From: Megasphaera sp. UBA5897
Lineage (GTDB): Bacteria; Bacillota; Negativicutes; Veillonellales; Megasphaeraceae
Direction of reading: 5' to 3'
Assembly (NCBI GenBank): GCA_002431345.1
Contig: DJEN01000032.1
Location: 24,822-32,282, forward strand
Length of the DNA: 7,461 bases
In this document: in pieces, positions 6,467 to 7,461 of the stretch
Position numbering within the stretch: position 1 is the stretch's first letter
Layout of the letters: the number at the start of each line of letters is the position of its first letter
Made by a program: the position numbers and the translations under genes
Notes under the pieces: model-generated
The model's database searches: none
What the model was told of the DNA's origin: nothing
Seen by the model: only the letters and a program-made list of their open reading frames with translations

Positions 6467-7141
6467 GTGAAACTAAAAACAGGGCTGCTGGCCGTGTGCC
6501 TGCTTGTATCAGCAAGTGTGACAGCCATGGCGGCTCAAGATAAAGGAACTCCGGTTAAATTTCCAAACTGGGGCGTGATAACTGTACCGACCAGCGTATA
6601 TATGGAAAAAGGATGGCAGCCGATGCTGACGGCCGATGCGTATCATCAGGATATGGAAGAACTGCTGGGACATATTTATCCGAAACAACCGGAAACGTAT
6701 CAGCTGGTCAAAAAAGAGGATGCCCATTTTCAGTATGCCTATTTGCTGCACTACAGCATGACGATTTGGGAAATCGAAGCGGCAGTAGAACGGCAGCAGG
6801 AAGAAAATGCGTATCTGCGTGATATCGGAAGTCAGCCGGATTTAAAAACGCTGATGACGCATGCCAATGAGATACTGCCTAAGTACATACCGGCATCATT
6901 TCGTTTGCAGTCTCCCATTATAGCGAAAAAGAAAAACGGCCGTATTTTTTATGAATGCACAGCAGAACGGGCACTGACCGTTAATGACAATGCCTTTACT
7001 GAATCCGTACGGGCTATTGCTTGGCAGCATGGTCCCAATGTAGAAATTGCTGTCGTCGTCGGACAGAAGGGCAGCTATTGCGATTTGAGCGATACAGTTG
7101 TATCTATGCTGGAAACGGCACAGAAGATGCCTAAAAAATAA
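6467..7141 (+). CDS. Exported protein of unknown function
   Basis: I do not recognise this 224-residue protein. With the GTG at 6467 the N-terminus reads MKLKTG, then a hydrophobic stretch (7-18), then TAMA-AQ, a standard signal peptidase I site after residue 22. The mature protein is therefore about 202 residues and probably periplasmic. It opens with KFPNWGVITVPTSVYMEKGW (31-50), in which aromatic residues and a possible beta hairpin stand out. A helical charged middle follows (about 57-135). C-terminal strand-like segments hold the only two mature cysteines, C164 and C205, which could form a disulfide. Starting at GTG 6458 would add three residues ahead of the signal peptide and leave no room for a ribosome binding site. 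It has its own strong promoter, is divergent from the thioesterase gene, and is followed by a terminator. Confidence 0.8.
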   Translation: MKLKTGLLAVCLLVSASVTAMAAQDKGTPVKFPNWGVITVPTSVYMEKGWQPMLTADAYHQDMEELLGHIYPKQPETYQLVKKEDAHFQYAYLLHYSMTIWEIEAAVERQQEENAYLRDIGSQPDLKTLMTHANEILPKYIPASFRLQSPIIAKKKNGRIFYECTAERALTVNDNAFTESVRAIAWQHGPNVEIAVVVGQKGSYCDLSDTVVSMLETAQKMPKK

Positions 7142-7147
7142 CGAAGC

Positions 7148-7182
7148 AAAAGAGGCTGCCGCAAAGCGGTAAGCCCCTTTTT
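7148..7182 (+). terminator. Rho-independent terminator after the exported-protein gene
   Basis: AAAAGAGGCT (7148-7157) pairs with AGCCCCTTTT (7172-7181) with a single A-C mismatch. Inside it CCGC (7159-7162) pairs with GCGG (7166-7169) around an AAA loop. A run of five T (7178-7182) follows. The structure begins 7 bases after the stop codon. Confidence 0.88.
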
Positions 7183-7229
7183 GCTGTCCATGCATTCAAA
7201 AGTTTTTAGTTTGAAGTTTAAAGAAAATG

Positions 7230-7246
7230 AATCGCATTGTGCGATT
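7230..7246. repeat. 7-bp inverted repeat at the left edge of the repeat block
   Basis: AATCGCA (7230-7236) and TGCGATT (7240-7246) are perfect reverse complements around a TTG loop. The right arm is also the left outer arm of the adjacent nested-hairpin repeat, so the two structures compete for the same bases. Confidence 0.7.
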
Positions 7247-7303
7247 AGAATGTCGGGACGGTTCCCTGCACCCTCGTATATGTCCATTCTTTTTCGAACC
7301 GCC
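7241..7303 (+). repeat. REP/MITE-like nested-hairpin repeat, copy A
   Basis: This 63-base unit shares about 80% of positions (hand alignment) with the unit at 7400-7461. It folds as nested stems. GCGATT (7241-7246) faces AACCGC (7297-7302) with one mismatch, AGAATG (7247-7252) faces CATTCT (7285-7290) perfectly, and inside lies GGGA-CGGT-TCCC with flanking TGT/GCA pairs. Nested palindromy, a GC-rich core, an intergenic site just past a terminator, and repetition fit a REP- or MITE-type element. No transposase gene lies in the window. Confidence 0.75.
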
Positions 7304-7317
7304 GAGAAAGAGAGTCA

Positions 7318-7357
7318 ACATTCCGAGGGACTGTATCCCTTTTCCCATTTTTTCTTG
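7318..7357 (+). repeat. Probable decayed, internally shortened copy of the same repeat
   Basis: GGGACTGTATCCC (7327-7339) resembles the GGGACGGTTCCC core and still forms a GGGA/TCCC stem. CCCATTTTTTCTTG (7344-7357) resembles the CCATTCTTTTTCG right arm of the intact copies. The segment between the two is shorter than in copies A and B. Similarity is partial, so this is a tentative call. Confidence 0.4.
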
Positions 7358-7374
7358 TAAACATGCTGTTTACA
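7356..7374. repeat. 8-bp perfect dyad in the spacer
   Basis: TGTAAACA (7356-7363) and TGTTTACA (7367-7374) are perfect reverse complements around TGC. There is no T-run on the + strand, so it does not look like a + strand terminator. It may be a protein-binding dyad or part of the repeat block. Confidence 0.65.
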
Positions 7375-7399
7375 TATGCAATGTACTTTTTCTTTCTGT

Positions 7400-7461
7400 G
7401 CGGACAGAATGCCGGGACGGTTCCCGGACACCCTCTATTATTCATTCTTTTTCGTACCGCC
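7400..7461 (+). repeat. REP/MITE-like nested-hairpin repeat, copy B (reaches window edge)
   Basis: This is the second copy, in the same orientation as copy A and starting 159 bases after it. Its stems are GCGG (7400-7403) with CCGC (7457-7460), AGAATG (7406-7411) with CATTCT (7443-7448), and a perfect core stem CCGGGA (7412-7417) with TCCCGG (7422-7427) around CGGT. The sequence changes between A and B mostly keep the pairing, which supports a selected structure. The array may continue past the window. Confidence 0.75.

Noticed and set aside
6467..6499. Possible lipoprotein signal (LLAVC, C11) in the exported protein
   Set aside because: Valine at -1 does not fit the lipobox, and the cysteine comes too early inside the hydrophobic core. 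A signal peptidase I site after TAMA fits better.
7245..7445. A 66-codon minus-strand open frame with repeated GTVP-type peptides
   Set aside because: The peptides come from the reverse complement of the GGGACGGTTCCC repeats. There is no ribosome binding site or family match, so the frame follows from the repeats and is not a gene.
7183..7461. CRISPR array or origin of replication in the right-hand repeats
   Set aside because: The units are long, imperfect and self-complementary with one long spacer, unlike CRISPR repeats. There are no DnaA-box clusters or iteron series.

Overview
The window looks like chromosome of a Negativicutes bacterium (a Gram-negative-type, diderm Firmicute), perhaps near Megasphaera. 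This rests on mid-range base composition, AGGAGG-type ribosome binding sites, the gene order dnaJ-prmA-rsmE-mtaB-HIT, and the general look of the proteins. The genus is a guess.

Left part (1-3753): the end of a heat-shock and RNA-modification operon on the + strand. The last 70 codons of dnaJ are followed by prmA (ribosomal protein L11 methyltransferase), rsmE (16S rRNA m3U1498 methyltransferase), mtaB (tRNA t6A37 methylthiotransferase), a HIT/HinT-type nucleotide hydrolase, and an unrecognised 59-residue single-pass membrane protein. From prmA onward the genes overlap by one base (TAATG), abut, or lie one base apart, so they are probably co-transcribed and translationally coupled. A clear rho-independent terminator closes the operon at 3717-3753.

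Middle (3754-5897): a separately promoted gene for a five-helix membrane protein with an extracytoplasmic LTA-synthase/MdoB-like sulfatase-fold domain. It is probably a phosphoglycerol or phosphoethanolamine transferase acting on the envelope. It converges on a minus-strand gene, with a 15-bp perfect bidirectional terminator between them.

Right part (5925-7182): a minus-strand FlK-like hot-dog thioesterase and a plus-strand exported protein of unknown function. They diverge from one 140-bp intergenic region whose two promoters sit back to back, with only 6 bp between the -35 boxes. A terminator follows the exported protein.

Far right (7183-7461): non-coding DNA with two copies, about 80% alike by hand alignment and 159 bp apart, of a nested-hairpin repeat built on GGGACGGTTCCC. 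A decayed third copy and a separate 8-bp dyad lie between them. This REP/MITE-like block is the least ordinary part of the window and runs to its right edge. The rest is mostly housekeeping, and I see no defence system, CRISPR array, phage gene or tRNA.
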